Positions 1-12,198 are shown, numbered from the stretch's first letter. The stretch: DNA of 64,000 bases from Gigaspora rosea (GCA_003550325.1 QKWP01002031.1:5222-69221); one strand, 5' to 3'. The notes: generated by a model not told the origin, from the letters alone. Made by a program: numbers and translations.

Positions 1-1342
1 ATTACAAGAATTAATTTAAAACCACATATTTCTATTCAACAATTCGAAATTATCATCAAGTAAGTCGTAATAATTTATATTGTATTTATTTTATTTAAAA
101 ATCAATATGCAAAATTTTTAACTTGGTTTAATTATAAGATATATTTATGGGGGAATGATTTCTCTAGAAGAATTTGACGTCCAATTTATTTTTGACCTTT
201 TGCTAGTCACTTATGAATTACTTTTTGAAGAGTTGACAGAAGTTATTGAATCGCATTTGATTGAATCAAATGCTCATTGGTTACGTTCTCATTTTTCTCA
301 TATTTATAAGACAAGTTTTGAAAATAAGAACCTCAAAAGATTACAAAAATGGTGTAACGATATTGTGGTAAAATATCCAAACCTTATTTTTGATTCGGAA
401 AACTTCGTCTCCCTTAAAGAAGATGCACTTATTTCACTTATTGAACGTGATGATTTGCAAATGGAAGAGATAAAAATATGGAATAATGTTATTAAATGGG
501 GAATCGCTCAAAACATCGATTTACCTTCTGATCTTAATGATTGGTCTTATGAAAATTTTATGACTTTAAAGTCTACTCTAAAAAATTGTTTATCTTTGAT
601 TCGTTATTTTCAAATGTCTGCCGATGATATTTATAATAACATACAACCATATTCACAAATCCTTGAGAAAAATTTATGGAAAGATTTATCAGGAAATTTC
701 ATATCAAATAATTATAAAATTTCTTCAACAATTCTACCACCTCGTATTATTTTGAAACCGGATTTACCAAATAGATCAACAGAACCATTTTCGGTTGTTA
801 TTAATGAAGAACACGCGGCTGAAATTGCATCATGGATTGATAAAACTACAACTGCATATAATTCAACAAATAATCCTTATGAATTTAAATTACTTCTTCG
901 TGGAAGCAGAGATGGATTTAATAGAGAATCATTTTGGAATTTATGCAATTTGAAAGAAATTACTATTACGGTTATAAATATTAAAGCCTCTAATAATATT
1001 GAAAGAATTGTTGGTGGATACAATCCTATTGCATGGGATAGGAGCAAAAGGGGTAAAATTAGTTGTCATGATAGCTTTATTTTTTCATTAAAAAATGGTA
1101 CTCAAAAAAATTCTATTTTAAGTCGTGTACAACAACCAAAAAATGCTTTTTTTTATCATGATGCTGATCGTGGTATAGACTTTGGTTATGGTGGTAATCT
1201 TCGAATGTTTTGTCCTAACAATAATTGTCAAGTTAATGGATGCGAGTGTGTACATGGTTCTCAATATCAAAATAAGATTGTTGATAATGGTTGTTATTTT
1301 GTAAATGAATATGAAGTATTTCAAATTCACAAAAAAATTTAA
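1..1342 (+). CDS. BTB-BACK-TLDc domain protein, 5'-truncated by window edge
   Basis: The last 59 nt of a first exon (1-59) read in frame into a phase-2 intron (60-138, GTAAGT donor, AAG acceptor) and then a long exon (139-1342). The exon begins Y-I-Y-G-G-M and carries a BACK-like helical region followed by a C-terminal TLDc domain from about the PFSVVINEEHAAEIASWID stretch to the FVNEYEVFQI end. Most of the BTB domain lies before the window. Such proteins are usually assigned as BTB adaptors of Cullin-3 ligases with a TLDc module linked to oxidative-stress responses or V-ATPase binding; the cellular role here is inference. It is a close paralogue of the gene at 8391, in the same orientation, with an equivalent intron at the same codon. 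Differences cluster in the Cys-rich tail, which here reads NNNCQVNGCECVHG. No stop or frameshift is visible. Confidence 0.9.
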
Positions 1343-1880
1343 AAACTCTTTAAATTTTCATCAACAGGCAAGCCCTTAAAATATACATCATGGATATACA
1401 AAGTTAACGAAGTTTGTTAATGAAATTTTCTCAATTTCATGTACCTTATAAGCAGACACGTAAATTTATTTAATTCAAATTAAAGAGATATATGTTGGTA
1501 TACTGTATTTCAATTGAAATTAACGTTTTAAATATTTATTAATTTATTATTAACTCTTTAATCACACCTATCTCTACTTGATTGCTTTTGAAATTACAAT
1601 ATCTGATATACAGTACAAGAATTATTTTCAAAACTGCATCTAGTAAATAAAGTTTCTCAAAATAATTTCCTTTATCATTTATAATAAATTATTCCTAGAT
1701 TTCAAAGTTTTTTATATGGATATTTTTTCAATAAAAATTAACGAGATTTTTAAGAATTAAATATTTAGGATTTAAAAAATGAATCATAATAAATATATAA
1801 AGATATAAAATTAACGTAATCTGTAGAAACTCTTCTATAAAACAATAAATAAAATACCAAATTTTGCCGATACTAAATGT
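1343..1880. repeat. 3' flank of BTB-TLDc gene, duplicated at 9937-10450
   Basis: The sequence after the stop codon matches the downstream flank of the second BTB-TLDc gene in pieces, for example the CAGGCAAGCCCTTAAAAT / CAGGCAAACCCTTAAAAT blocks and the later ATTAACTCTTTAAT blocks. The duplication unit therefore extends about 500 bp beyond the coding region. No gene is seen here. Confidence 0.7.
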
Positions 1881-2468
1881 ACAATGATTATAATCAATAC
1901 CAAATGAATAAGTGAATTATAAATAAATAACAAGTAATGATGACAAGTAACTGCACGACGTTGTCAATGCAAAACAGGAACGAAAAGTATGATCTCAAAT
2001 TTAAGAATATTTCATATTCAAAAAAAAAAAACTTTGAAGGGTCTAATACTGCTATCTTAGATTTTATCATTTTTTCTATTAGTTTATTAGGTAGTTACAG
2101 ATAGTTAATATATAATTTATATAATAATTACATTTTTCTGCATAAGCTTAATAAATTAATCAAATAATAACTTGTAATTACTATAAAATATTGTTCATAT
2201 AAAAATTTTTATATATCAATATTAATTTCTATAAACCATATAATATTGATCATATTGATCATATAATTTGAGATATACCATTTTTTAAAAATTCTAATTT
2301 AATATATAATTATTAAGATAGCTTAATTAATTTTTTTAAGATAAGATTTGCTCTTATTTTTATTAATAATTACAAAAGATGCCTCTGAGAGCTTCTCTAA
2401 AATAAATTTCAAATTATAGTACAAGAATAGAGATAAACTATATATATTAGTAATATATATTTATTTGC
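1881..2468. other. AT-rich intergenic, nothing recognised
   Basis: I see only AT-rich sequence with short A or T runs. There is no ORF of note, no RNA gene signal and no clear inverted repeat. Confidence 0.6.
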
Positions 2469-2989
2469 TATCTAAACCTAGAGCTTCGGATTCGTATTCG
2501 TTATTCGAATAATATTCGTATTCGGTGAATATTCGAATAAAATTTTTTAAATAATTATTCAATGAATAATATGAATATTCGAATAATTGTCTTATTCGAA
2601 TTATTCGAGTATATAATTATTCGAATAATTTATTCTTATTCAAATAATTCATTATATTCAAAATAATCATCAAAATTGATTAAAATACTGTCGTGCAAAT
2701 GCAGTAGCTATGCGAAATATAATTGATGTTCGGGTATCAAGATTTAGAACAGAATTTAATGTAGATAGTTCTATAGCAAATTGGTGAATTTTCTTTCTAT
2801 ATTTACTACATGATGGCATTTATAATAATTTACCATAAAAAAATTCGGGTTGACTTACAGGCTATCATGATTTACTATACAAAAAAATTTTACCGTATTA
2901 TGAACTCCACATCCTGCAAAAATGTAGTACAAAATCACGACACACAATTATTCTCGCTCGGATTTCACATTAAACACTCTCTTTATTAG

Positions 2990-3590
2990 AGATTATGAAG
3001 ATACAAATGGGAGTAGTGCCACACTCCTTAACTTTTCTCTTCTACTATTACATACTATGCTCATAACAACTCATAACAACTCTACATATACTGTGCTCAT
3101 AACAACTCTATGTACACGTGAAATGTCACGTGACGAAGCATAAAAGAGGATCGTCAACGCTAAGGTATGGCGCATCTCTCTTTTTTTTTTTTTGCAAGTA
3201 CAAGACCACGCTTATGGCGCGGCACATTCAACTTATTGCATACAACATCCATTTTTAGCGAGTTCGAGCCCACGCTATGGTGCGGCGCATTCAACTCGAT
3301 ACACATGACAACATCAACGAGTTCGAGCCCACGCTATGGTGCGGCGCATTCAACTCGGTTCATATGACAACATCAACGAGTTCGAGCCCACGCTATGGTG
3401 CGGCGCATTCAACTCGTTACATATGACAACAAGCAGGGCGTTAGGTGCTAGGTGCAATGAATGAGAGAGGGCGGGAGGGATGGGTGCCAGATCATAATCG
3501 GGCACCGAAGAGAACAAGTGACAAGACAAGCGAAGAAAGAAAGCACTGAGATTCACCATTTACTCCCACATGTATCTTTATAATCTCTGC
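2990..3590. repeat. Inverted repeat pair inside the 3.26-kb element
   Basis: GAGATTATGAAGATACAAAT at about 2990 matches the reverse complement of the segment at about 3563-3590 (GAGATTATAAAGATACATGT), followed on both sides by GGGAGTA. The segment between is less AT-rich than its surroundings and holds the 59-bp minisatellite. This may be a separate insertion within the larger element. Confidence 0.5.
3193..3430 (+). repeat. 59-bp minisatellite, about 4 copies
   Basis: Units starting near 3260, 3319 and 3378 share the core GAGTTCGAGCCCACGCTATG followed by GTGCGGCGCATTCAACTCG, with a fourth, diverged copy before them. The GTTCGAGCCC core resembles a Pol III B box, probably by chance. Short ORFs over this array on both strands are repeat artefacts. 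Confidence 0.85.
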
Positions 3591-4023
3591 ATATCTATAA
3601 TCTATCACATGCATCTATAATCTCCATTGCATACAATCATATGCTATTACCTTTTTCATACAAGCCTCAATTTCATATAAGCCACAAATCAGGTTATCCT
3701 CGCGATAATAACCCTAGCGTGACTTCGTCAACGCATAGGGCTATATGTGGTTAGGGTTTATGCTAGTTTGAATTAGTACATATGACAGTATTGTGATTAT
3801 AATTGTAAATGAATTTGAATTGTGATAACAACCTTGATCATAACTTGCTCATTGATATATTAGTCTTAACATTTCTTAACATTTCGCACACATGTGATAT
3901 AATTATTGGATGCATTTTAGCACTAATATGCTGGATATTCAAACTTTATTAGAGATTTATAGCACACATCAGTGCTTTTGATGTATAGTTGAAGAGATAT
4001 ATAGCAGTCACTTGATCACATGA

Positions 4024-4066
4024 ACCTAGTCGGTGGTTTCCCACCTGCATAATGCAGGCCGGCTGC
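4024..4066 (-). repeat. Dispersed CCTGCATAATGCAGG palindromic repeat
   Basis: This stretch has the palindrome CCTGCATAATGCAGG with an adjacent GGTGGTTTCCCAC block. It is the reverse complement of the motif at 7323-7387 and is related to the array at 26041-26485. Confidence 0.65.
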
Positions 4067-4528
4067 AATGAGATGTTTAAAGGTTAAAATACGTATACTA
4101 GGCAAAATTAATATATAGGTCGTATCATCACTTCTGATACATCATATTTTATGCAATAAATTAAAAAGCTTATTAATTACATTAAATCTAATAAATGTTA
4201 TTTTAAACTATACTATTCGGATTATATATACTAAAATATTAAGTTTTAAAACTTAATTTATTATATATTAATTAAATGTTTTTTCTTATCAATTTACAAA
4301 TTTATAAAAAATATTTAAATTATATAGTTTTTAATTTATATTATTTCTTTTTATTATGCAAACTATATTTTTTTATGAAGTAAAATTGTTCTTTATATTA
4401 TTTTATATATAGGATAAAATTTTTTAAAATATAAAAAAAAATTTATTAGTATAATTTATAAATAAGTATACAAAATATAGTAATTTTTTATATAAAATAT
4501 ACTTATATAGCAAGTTTATAAAATTAAT

Positions 4529-4776
4529 AATTAATGTCGTGGCTGAAGCTGGAAATGGCTGAAGCTGGAAATGGCTGAAGCTGGAAATGGCTGAAGCTGG
4601 AAATGGCTGAAGCTGGAAATTAGGGACCTTATTTAAAAAATAAGACCTACTAAAATCCACTTATACTCTTTTATTATTAAACCTAACCCTAAACCTAACC
4701 TAACCCTGTAAAAAAACCCCTAACAAAATTTTTGAAAATTTATTTAAAATTTCCAGCTTCAGCCACAACTATTAAT
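4529..4776. repeat. Fold-back segment with 16-bp tandem repeat (5 copies)
   Basis: Five exact copies of GGCTGAAGCTGGAAAT occupy 4541-4620. A single inverted copy (ATTTCCAGCTTCAGCCAC) lies at about 4750-4768, and both sides continue into ATTAAT. The intervening stretch holds telomere-like CCTAACCCTAAACCTAACC. No gene. Confidence 0.8.
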
Positions 4777-4853
4777 ATATTTTTAAATGATATAAATATA
4801 AAATATATATTTAGAGGTTCATTTTATATATATATATATATATATATTTTTTA

Positions 4854-5116
4854 GAAAATTACTACTTATTGCCAGTGGTGATCATTACTAGTGATTAACA
4901 AAAATTAATAAAAAGTTTTTTGTCAAAATAAAAATTAAAATTTGATTAATTTTAGGGTTAGGGTAAGAACTGGGATGGAGCAGGGGGTATAGTTTATACC
5001 AAAATTTTACAAGAAATTTTTTTTGTTAGAGCCTCAAAGGTGATTTCATAGACAAAATTTAATGATACAAAATACACATTGGTGATAATAACCACTGACA
5101 ATAAATAGCAAACTTC
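4854..5116 (+). mobile_element. TA-flanked MITE (copy of family at 52509 and 52971)
   Basis: The ends GAAAATTACTACTTATTG and GACAATAAATAGCAAACTTC are flanked by TA on both sides. The internal GTTAGGGTAAGAACTGGGAT and GGGGGTATAGTTTATA blocks match the two copies near 52.5-53.3 kb. The element is non-coding, and the TA flanks suggest Tc1/mariner-type mobilisation. Confidence 0.75.
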
Positions 5117-5753
5117 TATTTTTTAAATTCTAAAAAAATTTTAAATTGCTAACTTTTTAATATATAAGTATTATTAATTTTACTATATAAAATTACTAAT
5201 TTTTTATATGGTAAACTAATTTCAATAGCTAATTTTCCTTTTAGTATAACTTTTTTCTACATAATAATCATAGTTAAAATTTTGCAGGTTTATAGACTAA
5301 GGTTACAACAAGGCACTTGCGTAGTAGCACAAAAACATGCTTAATTTTGATTGGTTAATTAAAAATTTTTAAATTTTTAATTTTTTTTTAAAAAAATTAA
5401 GCAACTTTGAAATTTTTTTAAACAATATGTAAGCAAAAATCAATTGGATTTTTTATATAAATATGTTCTATAAATGTTCAAATATTTAATATATTTATTT
5501 AATTGCAAGTTAATATGTAAAATTTCAAATAATTACATTTTAATTCAAATGTATCAGATTGGTGTATCATGCTTAATGAGATTACCAATATTTACTTGAT
5601 AAATATTTATTCGAATAATTATATTTATTCGAATATTATTATTCATTCGAATAAATATTATTTTCGAATAATTATAGTTATTCGAATTATTTAGTAAATT
5701 TAGTCATTTGGCGAATATTCGAATAAAGAATCCGTAAGCTCTATCTAAACCTA

Positions 5754-8390
5754 CTAGAAAATAATGAATTATTTATTTAGATTTGAAATAGCTAAAACCT
5801 TATAGATTTGTTTACAAACCTAGATAAGTTTTAGCCTAGCTTTGTATTTATTGCTTGCTTTAATATAATTGAGTATTGGCTATAGCAGGTATTATAAAAA
5901 TAGTAGTTATGGTTTGATTAGTATAATGCGAGATAATGTAAAATAATTTTTAAAAAGATATAATAAGGAAAGCAGTTTTGAAAATGAAGATTTGTAAAAA
6001 ATTTGTAGAAGTAGGAAGAAAATAAAAGGTTATTTTGAAATTTGATCATAAAATTGAAGTATAGTATTGAAGTTAGAATATAAAGTAGATAGAGAATTTA
6101 TTGTAGTTAATTTTGAACAATATAGTTAAAGTATGCATAGTAAAAAAAAAAAAAAAAAGGTATCATGCAAGTAATATCACTACAACTGGTCGACAAACTG
6201 CTAGCAGGATTCAAAAGATCCAACCTGATTAGGGTCAAACATTAATTGTATTTGCAATACTGCAAAAGCTGTGTATCATTGTTTAGCAAACATCTTATAA
6301 ATTTATAGAAAATATATGAAAATAAATAATTGCTCTTGAAATATTTGCAATTAAATTTTTTTGATTGTTATTATTGTACTAAATTTAGTGCAACAAAAAA
6401 AAAATTTTTTTTTATGTTCAAAGTTTTTAATTTATACAAAATTTTTTATATAACTGCTATTTAATTTTTTGCATAAATAAAAGTATTTTATACTTTGGCG
6501 AAATATAAATTAAATTATTATAATAATATGAGTTATAATTTTTTTTAAATTGTAATAAATTTAGCACAAATGGCTAACGGATACCCATTAATGAAGCATC
6601 GATAAAGAAATTTTTACTTAGTAACTAGTACGCAAATAACGATAAATATTTATTTGTGGCGGTGTTAAGGGTGGCGTGATCCATTTTAGATCCCCTAAAA
6701 TCATGAGATGACATGCAGGAGACTGTATATGTCATAGTTAAATGCAACTTCAGTCATTTTTTTATATCGTTGCCTCGATTTTCACGTTTTGATTATTAAT
6801 ACATAGATCTATGACGATATATTATGCAAACGATCAAAATGTCACATTAATTACAAATTAACAATTACGCAAAGTGCTGTAATATCACTCAAATCCGTGA
6901 ATAATTAGAGGCAACCAATTAACAGGATAAATTTTGAATTAGACGGCATAGAAAAAATTAGATGGATGATATGGTATAAATACTGTAAATAGAAGATTAA
7001 GATTTTTTTAAAAAAGATAACAATTTGATGAATATAATAATTAGAATTTAACTCTAATCAATGTAATCTATTCGACAGTAACTCTGATTACAATTTATGT
7101 ATCCTTAATTTACAATGCCAGTTATCTGTTATATATTTAAGTTGACGTAAAGTCAACAGATCGAATAGATGCGGTAACGTACTCTGTGAAACCGCTGACC
7201 GGTATTGAGCCAATTCAGGACAATCAAAGGAGGTGAGTATGATTCTAATTAATTACCAAAAATAGACCTAATATGAATATCAAAAGGCATCCGAACAACA
7301 ATATCACATGTTCAACTTGACGGGCGGCCTGCATAATGCAGGCGGGAAACCACCGGCCAGCACTAAGCTGCACAAACTCAACTGCCATCAGTTATCCCCG
7401 GCTAAATATTATTTGCTATTTCCGGGTGCAATGTTACAAATTTGACGAGAATTTCGAGTTACTATATTTGACTATTAACTGTTACGTACCTACGTACGTA
7501 CAGTACGTACATATACCAATCCACAGGTTACGTTTAAACGATTGCAGAGATAATCATGAATGTCGTAAGAGGATACCAAAGAACATCAGCGCACAACTAA
7601 ACATATTAATAAAATACCATTGTTTGATGAATATGAATATTGTTTATTACGTATATTCAAGTAATAAGTAGCGGCAATTTCCGTTGCTAAAAAAACGGAA
7701 TTTTTCTATTTTAAAGTAGTTTTTGTGCGCTGTTTGCATATTATCAATTATTATAAATTTTTATTCGAATATATAACGATAACGTAATCAGGAAATCGTA
7801 ATAATTACGTAAAAATGTCGCAATAGTTATTGCGTCTGCAGATGATCGAAAACATTGTGCGAGTTATAGATCTCGAGATGTTAGAATTAGATATTTATAT
7901 CATGCATACGATAATGAGTCATAATGATTTTATATTTAACGTCAAGAAGTAACCGTTTTCAAGTTACCTATCTGCAACAGCATGAATAGACAAGTTTCTG
8001 ATTTTAAATTAAATCTGTGACGTTTTATTTCAAGATCAATGATCTATAACCCCTATTTATTTTGTTTGTAAGCTTATCTAAATAATAATAAATTCTTTTA
8101 CGTGCATTTTCTTTCAAAATTCTATCAAAGTTTCTTATTAAATCTCCAGTTAATTTTCTATTTCTTTTTCTGATTTCAAATCAGAAATAGGGCTTTCGAA
8201 CTCCCATTTATTTTCAAAATTAGTTAACTCTGGAACCCCTAATGATGTAATTTACCGGCAATTAATCAAAATTGTTAAAAAATGTACGAAATCTGCCAAA
8301 TGCTATATATATTGCATACGACCTTTTCTATCGCAAAGCTCCTATATTCACATTTTGCACGTGCGCATGAAAAATTCATTTTAATTAAAA
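5754..8390. other. Intergenic region, no gene supported
   Basis: The stretch is AT-rich with a poly-A run near 6143-6160, a GTTGAC/GTCAAC palindrome near 7143, a GTACGTAC cluster near 7490-7510 and one dispersed repeat at 7323-7387. An open frame of 111 codons (7336-7671) starts inside that repeat and has no recognisable domain, so I do not call it. A TATATATATT run at about 8303 could act as the core promoter of the BTB-TLDc gene that follows. Confidence 0.55.
7323..7387 (+). repeat. Dispersed CCTGCATAATGCAGG repeat
   Basis: The order is GGCCTGCATAATGCAGGC, GGGAAACCACCGG, AGCACTAAG, then CACAAACTCAACTGC. The same order recurs several times at 26041-26485 and inverted at 4024-4066. The function is unknown. 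Confidence 0.7.
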
Positions 8391-9936
8391 ATGGTAATCA
8401 AACTCTTCGAAAAACTTTCGAATGATTATATTGAATTTCTTGAGAAAGGAGAAGATTATAATGTGATTATTAATGTGGGAGAATCTCCAAATACCAAAGA
8501 ATTTAAGGCATACTCGGGAATTTTAAAATATAGGTCTAAATATTTTCAGAATGAATTAAAAAACGCCATCAAAAACACAAACAGCATTACAAGAATTAAT
8601 TTAAATCCACATATTTCTATTCAACAATTCGAAATTATCATCAAGTAAGTCGTAATAATTTATATTGTATTGATTTTATTTAAAAATCAATATGCAAAAT
8701 TTTTAACTTGGTTTAATTGTAAGGTACATCTATGGAGGAATGATTTCTTTAGAAGAATTTGACGCCCAATTTATTTTTGACCTTTTGTTAGTCACTGATG
8801 AATTACTTTTTGAAGAGTTGACGGATGCTATTGAAATTCATTTAATTGAATCAAATGCTCATTGGTTACGTTCTCATTTTTCTCATATTTATAAGACAAG
8901 TTTTGAAAATAAGAATCTCAAAAAATTACAAAAATGGTGTAACGATATTGTGGCAAAATATCCAAACCTTATTTTTGATTCCGAAAATTTCGTATCCCTT
9001 AAAGAGAATGCACTTATTTCACTTATTCAACGAGATGATTTGCAAATGGAAGAGATAAAAATATGGAATAATGTTATTAAGTGGGGAATCGCACAAAATA
9101 CCGATTTACCTTCTGATCTTGATGATTGGTCTTATGAAAATTTTATGACTTTAAAGTCTACTTTAAAAAATTGTTTACCTTTGATTCGTTATTTTCAAAT
9201 CTCTGCCAATGATGTTTTTAGCAACATATGGCCATATTCACAGATCCTTGAAAAAAAACTATGGAAAGACTTATCTGGAAAATTTATGTTAAATAATTAT
9301 AAAATTTCTTCAACAATCCTACCACCTCGTACTATTTTGAAACCAAATTTACCAAACAGATCAACAGAACCATTTTCGGCTGTTATTAATGAAGAACACG
9401 CAGCTGAAATTGCATCATGGATTGATAAAACTACAACTACATATAATACAACAAATAATCCTTATGAATTTAAATTACTTCTTCGTGGAAGTAGGGATGG
9501 ATTTAATAGAGAATCATTTTGGAATTTATGCAATTTGAAAGAAAATACTATTACGGTTGTAAATATTAAAGTCTCTAATAATACTGAAAGAATTGTTGGT
9601 GGGTACAATCCTATTGCATGGGATAGGAGCAAAAGGGGTCTTGTTAATTGTCATAATAGCTTTATTTTTTCATTAAAAAATGGTGCCCAAAAAAATTCTA
9701 TTTTAAGTCGTGTACGACAGCCACCATATGCTTTTAATTATGATGATTCTAAACGTGGTGCAGACTTTGGTGATGGTGGTAATCTTAGTTTATTTAACGA
9801 TAGTTTTTATTGTCAAGATAATCAAAATAAAGGTTGCTATTGTGCACATGGTTATCAATATCAGAATCAGATTGTTGACAATGGTTATTATTTTATAAAT
9901 GAATATGAAGTATTTCAAATTCGCAAGAAAGTCTAA
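8391..9936 (+). CDS. BTB-BACK-TLDc domain protein (complete)
   Basis: Exon 1 is 8391-8644 and exon 2 is 8724-9936, joined in phase 2 across a 79-bp intron with a GTAAGT donor and AAG acceptor. The product is 488 residues. The N-terminal BTB/POZ domain covers about residues 15-115 and includes YNVIINVG and KAYSGILKYRSKYFQNEL. A BACK-like region follows at about 125-255, then a TLDc domain at about 300-488 with LLLRGSRDGF and GGYNPIAWDRS. BTB-BACK proteins act as Cullin-3 substrate adaptors in other eukaryotes; the TLDc module is tied to oxidation resistance and V-ATPase regulation. Function here is inferred. The start is set by the first Met before the BTB fold, matching a normal family length. 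This family is greatly expanded in Glomeromycotina. The partial gene at the window start is its tandem paralogue. Confidence 0.94.
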
Positions 9937-10450
9937 AGCCTTTAAATTCGCATCAAACAGGCAAACCCTTAAAATGTACATTATGAATCTACTAGTTAGT
10001 TAACGAGTGTGTAGAAATTTGCTCAAGTTCATGTATCTTGTAAGCTGTTAAGTAAAACTGTTTAATTTAAAAATTAAAGAGATTGTATTTGTTATTTCTA
10101 TTGAAATTAGCATTTTAAAAATCATTTATTTGTTTTGTTATTAACTCTTTAATAAAACTTATCTCTGTTGCTTGCTTGCTTTAAAATTACCATATTCAAC
10201 TTGAATTATTCTTAAAACCGCAGTCGACAAATAGAATTTCAAACCAATTTCCTTCATCATTTTTGAATCATTCCTAAAATATAAATTTTTTTGTGCGGTT
10301 ATTCATAAACTTTCGAAAAAAATTTCAATAAAAACAAGATTTTAAGGACTAAATATTTAGGATTTGAACAATAAATTTATAAAGGTATCATATTTACATA
10401 ATCAGTATGTCGGCCACTAAATGTATAATGTTTAAATTCAATTAAATAAA
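9937..10450. repeat. 3' flank duplicated with the BTB-TLDc gene
   Basis: This segment matches 1343-1880 in blocks, so gene and flank were duplicated together. There is no coding sequence. Confidence 0.7.
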
Positions 10451-10470
10451 CTAGCTGAAATAATCATGTT

Positions 10471-11045
10471 CTAGGAATGCACAGTCTTGGAGATTGTTAC
10501 GAATGTGGAATTGATGTCGAAAAGGATGAACATAAAGCATTCATTTATTTTAAAAAAATCTGCTGATATGGGTAATGCTAGTGGAATAAATGGTGTTGGT
10601 TATTGTGATCAATTTGAAATTGGAGTTTAAAAGGATGAACATAAGGCATTCATTTATTATCAAAAATCTGCTGAGCTAGTGGAATGAACAATCTTGGACA
10701 TTGTTATCAAAATGGGATTGGGGCTGAAAATCTATTGAGATGGGTAATGCTAATAATGATATGGAGTAAAGAACCTTGGATATTGTTATCAAAAAGGAAT
10801 TGGAGTTCAAAAATCTGTTGATATGGATAATTCTATTGGAATAAACAATCTTGGTTGTTATCAAAATGAAGTTTGAGTTGAAAAGGATAAACGTAAGGCA
10901 TTCATTTAGTATCAAAGTCTGCTAATATGGGTAATTCAATTGGAATGCACAATCAATGTAGTTGGATTTGAAGAGGATACAGATAAAACGTTCAAATCGT
11001 ACATGAAATCCGCAAAGATGGGTAATACCAATGAAATAATGTATG
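10471..11045 (+). pseudogene. Sel1-like repeat (TPR-like) protein remnant
   Basis: In shifting plus-strand frames I read typical Sel1 units: GMHSLGDCYECG, KDEHKAFIYF, KSADMGNASGINGVGYC, HKAFIYYQKSAE, and a final TFKSYMKSAKMGNTNEI. Units recur about every 100 bp, roughly five to six in all. Stop codons (for example TAA after EIGV) and frameshifts break every frame, and no upstream domain or start is seen. Sel1 repeats are alpha-helical adaptors, often fused to kinases in these fungi. This is a decayed 3' fragment, not a working gene. Confidence 0.8.
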
Positions 11046-11390
11046 TTCATGTTATTCATTTTGAGTAGAGACTTACAACTAGCTAATTATTGGTATCGAA
11101 TGTGAGTGACGTTTAAATAAGTATATAGTATGTTTATATTTGGCACAGAGGTTAAATAAGTTATACAAATAGGAGACGATGCAAATTAATGTAAATGATT
11201 TTGATGATGATTTAAAAGAAATAATGAACGATGTGAAATATCATCAATTATAGATTCCATTCAATGAATTTAAGAATATCAAAAAAAGTTAGGCGAACAC
11301 GAAAATTTTATGTCATGTGACCAAAGATCCTTTTTTAAACAATTGAGTTTTTTTTTAATCTTTTAGCGAAGATTTCTCAATAACCATTTA

Positions 11391-11610
11391 GGCCGTTTGA
11401 AGTTAATTTTTCGGTTAACATCTCCTCCCAGCTGAAGTCCTCCCTCGAAAACGAACAGCCAATCAAAACGCTGGATGACTCTCGGCAGTCATCTGATTTA
11501 TATTAACCAATGAAATTGGCCCATCTTTGTTTATTTTTATGTTTGTTTCATATGTTCGTTTCATTGTCCTGGAAAAGTGATGTTAACCGAAGAATCAACT
11601 TCAAACGGCC
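11391..11610. mobile_element. PIF/Harbinger-like MITE, TTA TSD
   Basis: Inverted ends GGCCGTTTGAAGTTAATTTT / AATCAACTTCAAACGGCC continue to GGTTAACATC on both sides. TTA flanks both ends (11388-11390 and 11611-11613). The 220-bp non-coding element has a second copy at 40827-41078. The three-base TTA duplication is typical of PIF/Harbinger. Confidence 0.85.
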
Positions 11611-12003
11611 TTAACCAAATACAATAAAATTTTTTTATTCTAATTCTATAACTGTCGAATTAAAATAAAAAACTTCATCAAATTTGTACTATTAGTTATT
11701 GAGAAACCTTCGCTTGAAGTTTTAAAAAAATTAAATTTTCCTTATTTAAAACTTTACATGAAGATTTCTCAACAATTGCCTAACCAAATTATATAAAATT
11801 TTTATTATGATTCTATAAGATTATAAGATTATAGAATTAGAGTAAAAAATTTTTTATATAGTTTGGTCTGATAATATTGAGAAATTTTCACTCAAAGTCC
11901 ATCAAAAAGAAACTGCGGCCAAATTTTTTCGATAAGTATCATATCAAAATTGAATGAATTTTTTTATTTTAATTATAAATTTGTAAAATTAAGGTGAGAC
12001 CAA

Positions 12004-12198
12004 CTGGATTTGTGTTTTACATTACCCCCCGGAAGGGGGGGTTCACATACTGTAGTAAAATTTTTAAAAAATATTTCCGAATTGTTCCGTGACTGTATAA
12101 AATTTTCCGAAATTTTCCGTAGCCCTATGTATGTATATTTATCTAACTTTTTTTTACTATGAGGGAGAGGAAGGGGTAATGTAAAACACAGAATCCAG
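12004..12198. mobile_element. Palindromic-ended MITE (195 bp)
   Basis: The ends CTGGATTTGTGTTTTACATT and AATGTAAAACACAGAATCCAG are inverted repeats that reach CCCC/GGGG inside. No clear TSD was seen. It is non-coding. Confidence 0.8.

Larger units (their letters stand above)
2481..5741. mobile_element. 3.26-kb element with inverted ends and 12-bp flanking direct repeat
   Basis: The left end begins GAGCTTCGGATTCG and the right end reads CGGATTC-like in reverse complement (GAGCTTACGGATTC). Both ends continue inward as arrays of the palindrome TTATTCGAATAA (about 2495-2640 and 5595-5725). The identical 12-mer TATCTAAACCTA flanks both sides (2469-2480 and 5742-5753), as expected of a target-site duplication. 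No transposase ORF is present, so the element would be non-autonomous. It contains a 59-bp minisatellite, a fold-back segment and a smaller TA-type MITE. The long TSD is closest to Mutator-like elements (usually 8-11 bp), but the family is not certain. Confidence 0.75.

Noticed and set aside
3167..3559. Two short ORFs on opposite strands
   Set aside because: Both lie over the 59-bp minisatellite and its flank, with no domain or splice context.
2960..3960. Solo LTR of a retrotransposon
   Set aside because: No TG...CA borders with a 4-6-bp TSD were found, and the segment sits inside the 3.26-kb TIR element.
7323..7387. Hammerhead-type ribozyme suggested by GGAAACC next to a palindrome
   Set aside because: No CTGATGA core is present at a compatible position.
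7336..7671. 111-codon plus ORF
   Set aside because: It begins inside a dispersed repeat, lacks any recognisable domain, and has composition like the surrounding DNA.
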